Assembly: GCF_900460525.1 (NCBI RefSeq)
Contig: NZ_UHIY01000001.1
Coordinates: 1,302,001-1,366,000, forward strand
DNA length: 64,000 nucleotides
Direction of reading: 5' to 3'
DNA from: Yersinia kristensenii
Lineage (GTDB): Bacteria; Pseudomonadota; Gammaproteobacteria; Enterobacterales; Enterobacteriaceae
Part shown: in pieces, positions 54,060 through 63,251 of the stretch
Layout: every line of letters begins with the position of its first letter
Position numbering within the stretch: position 1 is the first letter of the stretch
Notes under the pieces: generated by a model
What the model was told of the DNA's origin: nothing
What the model saw: the letters and a program-made list of their open reading frames with translations, nothing else
Database searches by the model: none
Translations under genes and position numbers: made by a program

Positions 54060-55523
54060 TCATTTAGCTGGAGCGTCTATCTTGTCATCTATCCGCTGCA
54101 ACATATATGAATAGAATGGGTTCGATGAAATACGCATCAGTGAATCCAATCCAACCACCAAGACGGCCCGCTCACCGCGTGCAGCGAACGTCCCCAGGCT
54201 GATACCATATTGATCACGTGGCTCAGGATAACGTCCATAAAGTGAGTCACTCATTGGGAATGGTAACGCCACATGAGATAACGAGAAGATATCCGGTGGA
54301 TAAATCAACCCGGTTGGCGTTGAAGTCTCATTGGTTTGACCCGCCAGTGTAGTTAATGCCACGGTTTCATTACTCTGCGGCGAAACATTACTAATAACAG
54401 TTACGCTGTAATTACGCGGTGGCGGCGGCAATAAACGGGCCAAAGCCGTATAAGAAGATGTTCTCAGTAGTGGACCGAAACTAGCCGCACGGTTTAAGTC
54501 AAACAGCACCACCTCACTGCCATTCTTCGGCAAGTGGTTGTAGAGGGCTGTGACAACAGCACGGGTACTGACCGTTGAATCCATTAATGACTGGAAGGTC
54601 AAAATTGGCGGTAGTTCATCCATTTTATTGTTTCTGGCATCACGTGCTATTTGCTGCTGTAACACAGACGTTAGCAAATAAGACTGACGAGCAGCATTAA
54701 CCGGGAATGAGTTATATTTGAATGGGTTAAACTCAGGCACAATCCCCAACCAAGCCGCTTTTGCAAAGGCTGGGAAGATAGCTGGCCAACCCGCAACACC
54801 GGCAAAACGTGCAAAGCTTGTTACACCAATCATTGGGGATATCAAGATAACCCGTTCAGGTTTTGCCAGTTTTGGGTCCTCCAGGGAGTCCAGCGTATAT
54901 TTCATTGCCAATGCTCCCCCGTTAGAGAAACCAACAACATGCAGTGGCAAATCGGGGCCGCTCAGCGCTTTGGCCTCACGAACAGCCAGCCGTGTAGCTG
55001 CTAACCAGTCCTGCCATTCAACATCGGTCAAGGCGCCAGGAACAGTGCCATGTGCAGGTAAACGAATACCAACAGCAACATACCCACGTTGACGATAATT
55101 TTCAGCAATGTGACGCAAACTGTAAGGGGTATCAGTCAGGCCATGCAGCAATACGACCGCACCTTTAGGTTTACCATCGGGTTGTAGAATATAAGAACGG
55201 TTCCAGTCATTTTTAAAATGAGGTGGATAAATCGAGCTACCAGAATAATAGCGGTTTAATGGAACCTGAGTGCTTGGCTCCAGTTTCTCGGTAACATTGG
55301 TCCGAACTTCATCAAAAATCTTGTTTTCAGCTGTAATGTAATCGGCCCAATTGGCTTTATCAATTTCAGCTGCGCGCATGTCATGGGGGACAAACGTATG
55401 CCAAAGCTCAAGCTTCGGGCCACGTTGTGTGTCATAAATTCTTATCGCCAGTATGGTCACTGAAATGACCACCAAGACCAGTACAATCCGTTTAATCCAC
55501 CGCTTAATGGCTAGAGCTGGCAT
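54060..55523 (-). CDS. Membrane-anchored alpha/beta hydrolase (serine aminopeptidase S33-like), unknown role
   Basis: The 487-residue protein has an N-terminal helix (about 12-28) after a basic start, so the catalytic part probably faces the periplasm. An alpha/beta-hydrolase core spans about 115-400. The oxyanion segment is VLLHGLTDTPYS (from 125) and the nucleophile Ser200 is in VGFSNGGALA. Candidate acid and base residues are Asp near SLMDSTVS and His in SLSHVALPFP. Long segments (for example the PPPPRNYSV stretch) lie between these. Substrate and pathway are not recognisable. It is a single gene with its own strong terminator, between ohr and the DUF1003 gene. Confidence 0.8.
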   Translation of the reverse strand: MPALAIKRWIKRIVLVLVVISVTILAIRIYDTQRGPKLELWHTFVPHDMRAAEIDKANWADYITAENKIFDEVRTNVTEKLEPSTQVPLNRYYSGSSIYPPHFKNDWNRSYILQPDGKPKGAVVLLHGLTDTPYSLRHIAENYRQRGYVAVGIRLPAHGTVPGALTDVEWQDWLAATRLAVREAKALSGPDLPLHVVGFSNGGALAMKYTLDSLEDPKLAKPERVILISPMIGVTSFARFAGVAGWPAIFPAFAKAAWLGIVPEFNPFKYNSFPVNAARQSYLLTSVLQQQIARDARNNKMDELPPILTFQSLMDSTVSTRAVVTALYNHLPKNGSEVVLFDLNRAASFGPLLRTSSYTALARLLPPPPRNYSVTVISNVSPQSNETVALTTLAGQTNETSTPTGLIYPPDIFSLSHVALPFPMSDSLYGRYPEPRDQYGISLGTFAARGERAVLVVGLDSLMRISSNPFYSYMLQRIDDKIDAPAK

Positions 55524-55789
55524 GAGTAATTACTCCGTAGATATATAATTTTCATTATTAAGGTCACTTTATCACCATCTGTCATGCTGTTACTTTAAAC
55601 GCAAAGTATTAACTTGGTATATAGCGCGATATTAATAAAATTAACATCCAGTTATTACTGTCAGAGAAACAACCTTAAACAGCTTAATTCCCCACTATCC
55701 ATCTCATTTCACTATAGTGTTAAATAACCTTGTTTAACTTTATTGCGGTTCTTTCGTGCCAGAGCCGCTCACTTGCAGGATGAGATTCT

Positions 55790-56347
55790 ATGAAAACGAC
55801 TGAACCGGTGGTCGAACAACAATCCGCACACCAGCGAAAAGTAGATTACCTTCGTTTCCATCGCCCTCATGAGCATCTGTCTAACCCTTTCGGTAATGGT
55901 TGGTTTGCGCTGAAAGCAGAAGCCTTTGCCCGTTTTTTTGGCACGCCGGTTTTCCTCGGAGCACAAACACTGATTGTCGTGGTATGGATTGGATTGAATA
56001 TACTGGGTGTGGTCAAGTTTGACGTATATCCCTTTATTCTGCTTAATTTGGCTTTCAGTTTACAGGCGGCCTATGCTGCACAACTTATTTTGCTAGCTCA
56101 AACTCGTCAGGCAGAGCGCGATAAAGCCCATTCCGATGCCGATGCACAACACCGTGAAGCCTTGGCTATCGCTAATGAAGAGCGACAAAAGATAGCAGCC
56201 CAAAATTCCGAGATAATGCTGGAATTACTACGCCAAAATACCGAATTAACCACCCTTACCAATCAATTAACCACTCGTCTTGAGAGTATGGCGTTGGAGC
56301 TACACCAAAAGCTGGTGCTCAATACACCACCGCAACCCCCTATCTGA
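55790..56347 (+). CDS. DUF1003 membrane protein
   Basis: The 185-residue protein has a soluble N-terminus (HEHLSNPFGNGWFALKAEAF) and two adjacent membrane helices (about 55-75 and 80-103), including FLGAQTLIVVVWIGLNIL and FILLNLAFSLQAAYAA. A long helical, probably coiled-coil C-terminus with many Gln/Glu/Ala residues follows (QTRQAERDKAHSDADAQHR). This matches the DUF1003 family, whose function is not established. It is a single gene on the + strand between two leftward units. Confidence 0.85.
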   Translation: MKTTEPVVEQQSAHQRKVDYLRFHRPHEHLSNPFGNGWFALKAEAFARFFGTPVFLGAQTLIVVVWIGLNILGVVKFDVYPFILLNLAFSLQAAYAAQLILLAQTRQAERDKAHSDADAQHREALAIANEERQKIAAQNSEIMLELLRQNTELTTLTNQLTTRLESMALELHQKLVLNTPPQPPI

Positions 56348-56408
56348 AAATAAATCAGGCTACACATAATGATAGTATTATCCGTGGCCTGATTTGAGAC
56401 TATCACGG

Positions 56409-57821
56409 TTATGCTTCGCTGCTTTCCACTTGCTCTGCAATAATATGAGCAGGTGCTTTACGCAACCAAACCCACCAAGCTAGCGTCATTAATGTTACCC
56501 AAACCAGGCCAACATACATGGCGATCCGGGTATCAGGGAAATATCCCAGAACCGCAATAATGAATGCCATAAAGATGATGGTGAGAATAGGTGCTACTGG
56601 CCAGAAAGGCACAGGGAAGGCGAGACGGGCAACATTTTCTTTGCTCATTGAGCGGCGCATCGCCACTTGTGAGATTAGTATCATTAGCCACACCCAGACA
56701 GTCGCAAAGGTCGCAATTGAGGCAATAATCAAGAACACATTTTTCGGAATCAGATAATTCAGCACTACCCCACATAGTAACGCAACCGCCATAACTAAAA
56801 TGGTCATCCATGGCACACCGTTGCGGGTTAAACGGCTAAAGCACTTAGGTGCCAACCCTTCCTGCGCCATGCCATACATCATGCGGCCAGCACCATAAAT
56901 ATCACTATTGATCGCTGAAATAGCGGCAGTGATAACCACCAGATTTAGAATGTTTGCAGCAGAGCTGATCCCTAAGCTACTGAAAATCTCAACAAAAGGA
57001 CTTCCGTTTTGTCCAATACTGTTCCACGGATAAATCGCCATCAAAACAAATAAGGTCAAAACATAGAACAGTAAAATACGCACTGGGACAGTATTGATCG
57101 CGCGTGGTAATACTTTTGCCGGGTCTTTCGCCTCACTGGCCGTCACCCCAATTATCTCTATGCCACCAAAAGCAAACATCACTACAGCAAATGAGGCAAT
57201 CACCCCCGCAATGCCGTTTGGCATGAATCCTTGATGAGACCATAGATTACTGACTCCGGTGCTCTCATGACCTGCGCCAAAGCCAAACATCATAATGCCA
57301 AGCCCTGCCGCAATCATGACAATAATCGCAGTCACTTTTAACAGTGATAGCCAGAACTCCATTTCACCAAAAACTTTGACTGAACACAGATTTAGCGCAC
57401 CAATAAAGAAAATAATACTCAGCACCCAAACCCATTGTGGCGCATCCGGGAACCACAACCCCATATAAATACCGAATGCCGTGACATCGGCTAGCGCCAC
57501 GATGATCATCTCAAAGGTATATGTCCAACCGGTCAGAAAACCTGCCAGTGGGCCAAGATAACGGCTGGCGTAGTGGCCAAAAGAGCCCGCAACCGGATCA
57601 TGCACCGCCATTTCACCCAGTGCGCGCATCACCATAAATACAGCAGCGCCACCAACCAAATAAGCGAGTAATACAGCGGGGCCAGCCAGGCGGATGGCCT
57701 CGGCAGAACCATAAAATAAGCCCGTGCCAATGGCGGAACCTAACGCCATGAACCGGATATGCCGGGCACTAAGCCCGCGTTTGAGCGTGGATGAATCATT
57801 CTTCGTGGTACATTCTCGCAA
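56409..57821 (-). CDS. proY: Amino-acid permease of the ProY type, probable histidine transporter of the hut operon
   Basis: The 470-residue APC-family permease has 12 helices and resembles E. coli Pro[48 protein letters not shown] and [10 protein letters not shown]. Co-location with hutU and hutH suggests histidine uptake rather than proline. The frame is open to a GTG at 57878, but that codon lies in a 10-bp hairpin (57855-57879). The TTG at 57819-57821 has AAAGGG 8 bases ahead, so I prefer it. It is the last gene of hutU-hutH-proY. Confidence 0.88.
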   Translation of the reverse strand: MRECTTKNDSSTLKRGLSARHIRFMALGSAIGTGLFYGSAEAIRLAGPAVLLAYLVGGAAVFMVMRALGEMAVHDPVAGSFGHYASRYLGPLAGFLTGWTYTFEMIIVALADVTAFGIYMGLWFPDAPQWVWVLSIIFFIGALNLCSVKVFGEMEFWLSLLKVTAIIVMIAAGLGIMMFGFGAGHESTGVSNLWSHQGFMPNGIAGVIASFAVVMFAFGGIEIIGVTASEAKDPAKVLPRAINTVPVRILLFYVLTLFVLMAIYPWNSIGQNGSPFVEIFSSLGISSAANILNLVVITAAISAINSDIYGAGRMMYGMAQEGLAPKCFSRLTRNGVPWMTILVMAVALLCGVVLNYLIPKNVFLIIASIATFATVWVWLMILISQVAMRRSMSKENVARLAFPVPFWPVAPILTIIFMAFIIAVLGYFPDTRIAMYVGLVWVTLMTLAWWVWLRKAPAHIIAEQVESSEA

Positions 57822-57854
57822 GATTTTTGCCCTTTCGGGCAGGGTTTCAGAGAG

Positions 57855-57879
57855 GGTGATTCCGGTAAGCGGAATCACC
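57855..57879 (-). promoter_or_regulatory. Intercistronic hairpin hutH-proY
   Basis: GGTGATTCCG, GTAAG and CGGAATCACC form a 10-bp perfect stem with a 5-nt loop. There is no T-run. It may protect the upstream hutUH message or lower expression of the permease. Confidence 0.6.
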
Positions 57880-57914
57880 TATAGATCAATACATTGAATG
57901 CTGATTATTATTTA

Positions 57915-59450
57915 TTAAAGGCTAGGTAGTAGATGCGGAGGCATCAGTTCATTCATATGAAGCTGAGCAATGAGCTGGCTTGCAGCTTCAATATCGGGGG
58001 CAAAAAATCGATCTTTCTCGTAGTAGGCCACATGTTTACGCAATAACATGCGTGCGGGCTCTAAAGTTTCTGATGTTTTCAGGCCTTTGCGCAAATCCAG
58101 CCCCTGACATGCTGCCAACCACTCAACAGCCAGAATGCCGCGCACGTTTTCAGCCATTTCCCATAAACGCTTGCCTGCTCGAGGAGCCATAGAAACATGG
58201 TCTTCCTGATTCGCCGAGGTTGGGATGCTATCGACACTGGAGGGGAAAGCCAGCCCTTTATTTTCGCTGGTGAGTGCTGCCGCCGTAACCTGCGCAATCA
58301 TAAAACCAGAGTTTACGCCGCCATTTTCCACCAAGAATGGCGGTAGCTGCGACATATGTTTATCCATTAATAGCGAAATACGGCGTTCTGCTAACGAACC
58401 TATCTCTGCCAGCGCCAGCGCCAGATTATCTGCCGCCATAGCAACCGGTTCAGCATGGAAATTCCCGCCAGACAACACATCGCCCTGATCAGCAAACACT
58501 AGTGGGTTATCTGACACCGCATTCGACTCAATCGCCAGAACTTCGGCTGCCTGCCGCATTTGGGTCAGACAAGCCCCCATGACCTGTGGCTGGCAACGCA
58601 GAGAATATGGATCTTGAACTTTGTCACAATTACGATGAGATTCAGAGACTTCGCTGCGCTCACCAAGTAAATGACGATAAGTGCTGGCAGCATCTATTTG
58701 CCCGCGCTGTCCTCTAACTGCATGGATACGGGCATCAAATGGGCTACGAGAACCTAACGCAGCTTCCACCGTCAAGCTGCCAAAAACAGAGGCCGCAGCA
58801 TAAAGATCTTCAGCTTCAAATAAACCGCGCAAAGCATAAGCGGTGGACACCTGAGTACCGTTGAGGAGCGCCAGACCTTCTTTTGCCGCCAGTGTTAGCG
58901 GCTGTAAACCGGCTTTAGCCAATGCCGCAGGTGCATCCAGCCATTCTCCTTGATAACGAGCTTTACCTTCACCAAGCAACAGTAGACTCATGTGTGCCAG
59001 CGGAGCCAAATCACCAGAAGCACCCACTGAGCCTTTTAGTGGAATATGTGGATAAACTTGCGCATTAACTAATGTTATCAATGCCTGAATCACTTTAAGT
59101 CTGATACCGGAGAAACCACGAGCCAAGCTGTTGATTTTCAACACCATAATCAGGCGTACAATGGCATTGTCATTAGGCTCCCCGACACCTGCTGCATGGG
59201 AAAGCACAATTGAACGCTGTAGATTTTCCAAATCTTCCGTAGCAATACGCGTGGATGCCAGCAGGCCAAAACCGGTATTGATACCATAAGCTGTGCGCTT
59301 CTCTGCCAATATGGCTTGCACGCAATCCACACTTTGCTGAATGGGCGCGTAAGCACTTTCATCCAACGTTATCTGTACAGGATGCTGATAAATATGTCGC
59401 AAATCAGCCAGAGTCATCTGGCCAGGGCGCAGTATCATTGTTGTTTTCAT
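57915..59450 (-). CDS. hutH: Histidine ammonia-lyase
   Basis: HutH converts histidine to urocanate and ammonia, the first step of the Hut pathway. The 511-residue protein carries Ala144-Ser145-Gly146 in [11 protein letters not shown], which self-cyclises to the MIO electrophile. It also has the active-site Tyr of [10 protein letters not shown] near residue 54, and [10 protein letters not shown] and [10 protein letters not shown]. The ATG overlaps the hutU stop (ATGA), with AAGGGA ahead of it. Confidence 0.97.
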   Translation of the reverse strand: MKTTMILRPGQMTLADLRHIYQHPVQITLDESAYAPIQQSVDCVQAILAEKRTAYGINTGFGLLASTRIATEDLENLQRSIVLSHAAGVGEPNDNAIVRLIMVLKINSLARGFSGIRLKVIQALITLVNAQVYPHIPLKGSVGASGDLAPLAHMSLLLLGEGKARYQGEWLDAPAALAKAGLQPLTLAAKEGLALLNGTQVSTAYALRGLFEAEDLYAAASVFGSLTVEAALGSRSPFDARIHAVRGQRGQIDAASTYRHLLGERSEVSESHRNCDKVQDPYSLRCQPQVMGACLTQMRQAAEVLAIESNAVSDNPLVFADQGDVLSGGNFHAEPVAMAADNLALALAEIGSLAERRISLLMDKHMSQLPPFLVENGGVNSGFMIAQVTAAALTSENKGLAFPSSVDSIPTSANQEDHVSMAPRAGKRLWEMAENVRGILAVEWLAACQGLDLRKGLKTSETLEPARMLLRKHVAYYEKDRFFAPDIEAASQLIAQLHMNELMPPHLLPSL

Positions 59451-61138
59451 GCTTTTTTCCCTTGAGTTGCAGCAATCATTGGCAGGTTAAGCCCCTGCTC
59501 TTGTGCACAATTAATCGCGATGTCATAACCCGCATCAGCATGACGCATCACACCAGTTGCCGGGTCATTATGTAATACTCGGGCAATACGTTCGGCCGCG
59601 TCGTCGCTGCCATCACATACCACCACCATGCCTGAATGTTGCGAGAAGCCCATTCCCACACCGCCACCATGGTGCAGTGATACCCAAGTCGCACCACTGG
59701 CGGTATTCAGCAATGCATTGAGTAGCGGCCAGTCTGAGACAGCATCAGAACCATCCTGCATAGCTTCGGTTTCACGGTTAGGGCTGGCAACTGAGCCAGA
59801 ATCCAAATGGTCGCGACCAATCACAATTGGCGCTGACAATTCACCACTCCGTACCATCTCATTAAAAGCCAAGCCTAATTTTGCGCGCTGGCCCAAGCCA
59901 ACCCAACAAATACGGGCGGGTAACCCTTGGAAGCTGATACGCTCACGGGCCATATCTAGCCAGTGGTGTAAATGCTCATCATCCGGGATAAGTTCTTTAA
60001 CTTTCGCGTCCGTTTTATAAATATCTTCGGCGTCACCGGACAGTGCCACCCAGCGGAATGGGCCAATGCCACGGCAGAATAATGGGCGAATATAGGCCGG
60101 AACAAACCCAGGGAAATCAAACGCATGGGTGACACCCATATCTTGTGCCATCTGGCGAATATTATTGCCGTAATCAAAGGTTGGGATGCCCATATTGTGA
60201 AAAGTCAACATCGCTTTGACATGTTCGGCCATTGAGGTTTTGGCAGCATTCACCACCAATGCCGGCTCGCTTTGAGCTCGCCGACGATACTCTTCCCAAC
60301 TCCAGCCCACCGGCAAATAGCCATTCAATGGGTCATGAGCACTGGTTTGGTCGGTCACCATGTCAGGGCGAACCCCACGGCGTACCAGTTCAGGTAAAAT
60401 TTCGGCGGCATTACCGCATAAGGCAATAGAGACAGCAGATCCGGCAGAAGTGTATTTTTTGATCCGCGCCAGCGCATCATCCACGTCAGCCGCTTGTTCA
60501 TCGACATAACGGGTTTTGAGGCGGAAATCGATACGGCTTTGCTGGCACTCAATATTCAAAGAGCAAGCTCCGGCCAAGGTCGCCGCCAGCGGTTGTGCAC
60601 CGCCCATGCCACCCAAGCCAGCGGTTAATACCCAGCGCCCTTTCAAGCTACCGCCAAAGTGCTGCCGACCCGCCTCGACGAAAGTTTCATAAGTTCCCTG
60701 CACAATGCCCTGGCTACCAATATAAATCCAACTGCCCGCAGTCATTTGGCCGTACATGGCCAACCCTTTGGCGTCCAACTCGTTAAAATGTTCCCAATCA
60801 GCCCAGTGCGGGACTAAATTAGAATTAGCAATCAATACCCTAGGTGCATTACTGTGGGTTTTAAAGACACCCACAGGCTTGCCAGACTGAATCAGTAGGG
60901 TTTCGTCGTCATTCAACTGAGTGAGGCTCTCCACAATTTTGTCATAACATTCCCAGTTACGAGCCGCACGGCCAATACCACCGTAAACCACTAATTCTTT
61001 TGGATTTTCAGCCACTTCAGGGTCGAGGTTATTCATCAACATACGCAGCGGGGCTTCAGTCATCCAACTTTTAGCAGTCAGTTTTGTGCCACGCGAAGCT
61101 CGAATCTCAGTATCACGGAATCTATTTTGGGCAGTCAC
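59447..61138 (-). CDS. hutU: Urocanate hydratase
   Basis: HutU converts urocanate to imidazolonepropionate using NAD+ as an electrophilic cofactor. The 563-residue protein has [20 protein letters not shown], the NAD site [15 protein letters not shown] and the catalytic cysteine segment [12 protein letters not shown]. The frame opens with TTG at 61153. GTG 61136-61138 is preferred because AAGGA stands 7 bases before it and the length then matches the family. It is the first gene of hutU-hutH-proY, with a HutC-like operator about 70 bp upstream. hutI, hutG and hutC are not in the window. Confidence 0.96.
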   Translation of the reverse strand: MTAQNRFRDTEIRASRGTKLTAKSWMTEAPLRMLMNNLDPEVAENPKELVVYGGIGRAARNWECYDKIVESLTQLNDDETLLIQSGKPVGVFKTHSNAPRVLIANSNLVPHWADWEHFNELDAKGLAMYGQMTAGSWIYIGSQGIVQGTYETFVEAGRQHFGGSLKGRWVLTAGLGGMGGAQPLAATLAGACSLNIECQQSRIDFRLKTRYVDEQAADVDDALARIKKYTSAGSAVSIALCGNAAEILPELVRRGVRPDMVTDQTSAHDPLNGYLPVGWSWEEYRRRAQSEPALVVNAAKTSMAEHVKAMLTFHNMGIPTFDYGNNIRQMAQDMGVTHAFDFPGFVPAYIRPLFCRGIGPFRWVALSGDAEDIYKTDAKVKELIPDDEHLHHWLDMARERISFQGLPARICWVGLGQRAKLGLAFNEMVRSGELSAPIVIGRDHLDSGSVASPNRETEAMQDGSDAVSDWPLLNALLNTASGATWVSLHHGGGVGMGFSQHSGMVVVCDGSDDAAERIARVLHNDPATGVMRHADAGYDIAINCAQEQGLNLPMIAATQGKKA

Positions 61139-61206
61139 GGCAATTTCCTTCAACCAGTTTTTCAGGTATCAACGACATTACTTAGTTTTAGTATTTATTA
61201 ACATAT

Positions 61207-61222
61207 ACTCGTATAGACAAGT
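61207..61222. promoter_or_regulatory. HutC-like operator upstream of hutU
   Basis: ACTCGTATAGACAAGT reads on the minus strand as ACTTGTCTATACGAGT, an imperfect palindrome of the CTTGTNTNNACAAG type recognised by HutC, the GntR-type urocanate-responsive repressor. It lies about 70 bp before the hutU start, a normal promoter position. HutC must be encoded elsewhere. Confidence 0.55.
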
Positions 61223-61580
61223 ACAATCAAGCACCAGAAAAACTGCATTAACCCACCAATTACTTAAAAAAAATACTCAGTAATAATGTTTAAAATTAAT
61301 AAGTTATGATAATAATCAGTGGTTACCAAGACAAAGCGGGAGGATTTTCGACGTGATTTTAGCGATGAAACCAGCATAAAATTGGTCTGTTTTTGCGCAC
61401 GAAGTCACATATATTTCACACTAATTTTACATTATGACACGCAGGATGCGCGATATGCCGCCATTGCTCAGTCATATTTCCATCACTCTTTCCCAACCTA
61501 ATATTCATATTCATTGCATAAATGTGATCAATTCCTGATTATTATTCGAACGCCTGAATTACTATTTCAGCGCTACTGAG

Positions 61581-61597
61581 TGCAAACGTTGTCATTA
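61581..61597. promoter_or_regulatory. LacI-type operator O1 of the lacI-allA-pfkB cluster
   Basis: TGCAAACGTTGTCATTA contains a pseudo-palindrome centred on AACGTT, typical of LacI/GalR operators. The identical 17 bp recurs 86 bp downstream. Confidence 0.75.
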
Positions 61598-61666
61598 TTT
61601 TTATGTACAGTTTGCCAGTTAAGACTATTAATTTGTTTTATATGGAATTATTTTTTTAATCATTTA

Positions 61667-61683
61667 TGCAAACGTTGTCATTA
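61667..61683. promoter_or_regulatory. LacI-type operator O2 adjacent to the regulator start
   Basis: This is an exact second copy of TGCAAACGTTGTCATTA, ending 9 bp before the regulator ATG and touching its AGGG ribosome-binding site. Two identical sites 86 bp (about eight helical turns) apart suggest repression loops and autoregulation. Confidence 0.78.
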
Positions 61684-61692
61684 GGGTAAAGC

Positions 61693-62694
61693 ATGGCCAA
61701 TATAATTGATATCGCAAAGAAAACCGGTCTTTCTGCCTCAACGGTGTCGCGCACGCTGACCCGGCCCGAGAAAGTCGCCGCAGCAACCCGTGAACGCGTG
61801 ATGAAAGCTATCGATGAGCTGGGTTATGAGGCCAATATTTTTGCACGTAATCTTCGCCAAGGGGGGTCGCAAGTTATTGGTTTGGTGGTGTCTGATATTC
61901 TCAATACCTTCCACGCAACGATTGTCAAAGCGGTGCAAGATGTTGCTTATAAAGCCGGTTATACCCTGATTGTCGGCAGCACTGATGAAGACTCACTGCG
62001 CGAAGAACAATTGATGACGCAACTACGAAGCCATATGCTGCAAGGGTTAATCATCACTCCGACACATAACACACGCGATAACTTACAACGTTTTACCAAT
62101 ATTCCGGTCGTCGAAATTGACCGTATCTCCGGCCATGTCGGCAGCGACAGTGTCTTGCTGAATAATATGCTCGGAGTAGAAATGGCTGCGCGCCACCTGC
62201 TGGAATTAAAACATGTACGCATCGCCTACATCGGCGGTAGTACACAAACCATCACCTTTGCTGAACGTCTGGCCGGTTTTCGTCAAGTGTGTCCCGCAGA
62301 AACCCATACAGATGTGATTGAAATTCCAGCAACAACTTCACTGTTTTCTGATGCTTGCGAGCAAACACATCTCTTGATGTCCAGGCCAGTAACACAGCGC
62401 CCAACGGCGATTATTGCGGCTAATAATGATATTGCCGCAGGAGTCGTACATGCCATTTACCAGCGCAATATCAGAATGCCCGATGAGGTTTCAGTGGTCG
62501 CCTTTGACGATCCGGACTGGGCCAGCTTTTTCCCGTGCCCACTCACGACTATCCGCCAACCTGTGTATGACATGGGGAAATATGCAGCAGAGCTATTAAT
62601 AGAGCGTCTACGGGGCAATATCAGCGGCACTGCCCTTTCTGAACGCTTTGATCCACAACTGATTGTACGTGCATCAACCGCTCGCCCCGACTAA
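61693..62694 (+). CDS. LacI/GalR-family transcriptional regulator
   Basis: The 333-residue protein has an N-terminal HTH (3-22, IIDIAKKTGLSASTVSRTL) with hinge helix, and a periplasmic-binding-protein-like ligand domain (about 60-330) with VIGLVVSDILNTF, RIAYIGGS and IIAANNDIAAGVVHAI. It starts a cluster with an AllA-family gene and a PfkB kinase, so it likely senses a sugar or sugar acid used by them. Two identical operators precede it. Confidence 0.92.
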   Translation: MANIIDIAKKTGLSASTVSRTLTRPEKVAAATRERVMKAIDELGYEANIFARNLRQGGSQVIGLVVSDILNTFHATIVKAVQDVAYKAGYTLIVGSTDEDSLREEQLMTQLRSHMLQGLIITPTHNTRDNLQRFTNIPVVEIDRISGHVGSDSVLLNNMLGVEMAARHLLELKHVRIAYIGGSTQTITFAERLAGFRQVCPAETHTDVIEIPATTSLFSDACEQTHLLMSRPVTQRPTAIIAANNDIAAGVVHAIYQRNIRMPDEVSVVAFDDPDWASFFPCPLTTIRQPVYDMGKYAAELLIERLRGNISGTALSERFDPQLIVRASTARPD

Positions 62695-62750
62695 AACTGA
62701 CTTTTTTGATTTTTTTAAACCAATACCTGAGAATTATTAAGGAATAAATA

Positions 62751-63251
62751 ATGACGGTTACCTTACACACCATTCCACTTATCGAACCCACCGCAGAGAA
62801 TCTTGCCCCTTTCGCGCGTTTGGTCAGCCAACCGACAACACCGCCCACACTCGCAAGAGGTGATATTGATTGTTATCACAATATTTGCGATGCCAATGAT
62901 TTCAATGAGCATCCCGTCGCCAGCTACCTGATTTGTTATCCACGCCCATTATTAATGGATCAGATAGAGCGGCATCACTTGATGGAAGAAGCTTTTATTC
63001 CCTTAAAGGGCAATAGCGTGATGGTGCTTGGTGCCCCCGGCGAGCTTGACCCGCAAAAACTGGTCGCAGTGCATATGGATGGGTCATTTGGATTGATTCT
63101 TTACCGTGATACTTGGCATTTCGCCCCTTTTGCACTGGAACACCCCGCAACTTATATGCTGTTGTCCGGTAAAGACTCAGGTCCTGATATAGAAGTAGTG
63201 GACCTCGGCCCCTACCCTATTAGTCAGCCAAAATATCAGGAGGAAAAATGA
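62751..63251 (+). CDS. AllA-like (ureidoglycolate lyase family) protein in a sugar cluster
   Basis: The 166-residue cupin-fold protein matches the ureidoglycolate lyase family: RGDIDCYHNICDAND, HHLMEEAFIPLKG and ILYRDTWHFAPFALE. True AllA works in allantoin degradation, but no allantoin gene is near. The gene is followed with a 4-bp overlap by a sugar kinase and preceded by a LacI regulator. A role on a sugar-acid intermediate is therefore more likely, as inference. It has a good AAGGAA site. Confidence 0.8.
   Translation: MTVTLHTIPLIEPTAENLAPFARLVSQPTTPPTLARGDIDCYHNICDANDFNEHPVASYLICYPRPLLMDQIERHHLMEEAFIPLKGNSVMVLGAPGELDPQKLVAVHMDGSFGLILYRDTWHFAPFALEHPATYMLLSGKDSGPDIEVVDLGPYPISQPKYQEEK

Larger units (their letters stand above)
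61139..61692. other. Divergent regulatory region hutU / lacI-family gene
   Basis: These 554 AT-rich bases carry a HutC-like operator near hutU and two identical LacI-type operators near the regulator gene (both listed separately). The open frame 61319-61501 shows no family features. No RNA gene was seen. Confidence 0.5.

Noticed and set aside
61319..61501. 60-codon frame between hutU and the LacI gene
   Set aside because: No ribosome-binding site or motif; lies in an AT-rich control region.
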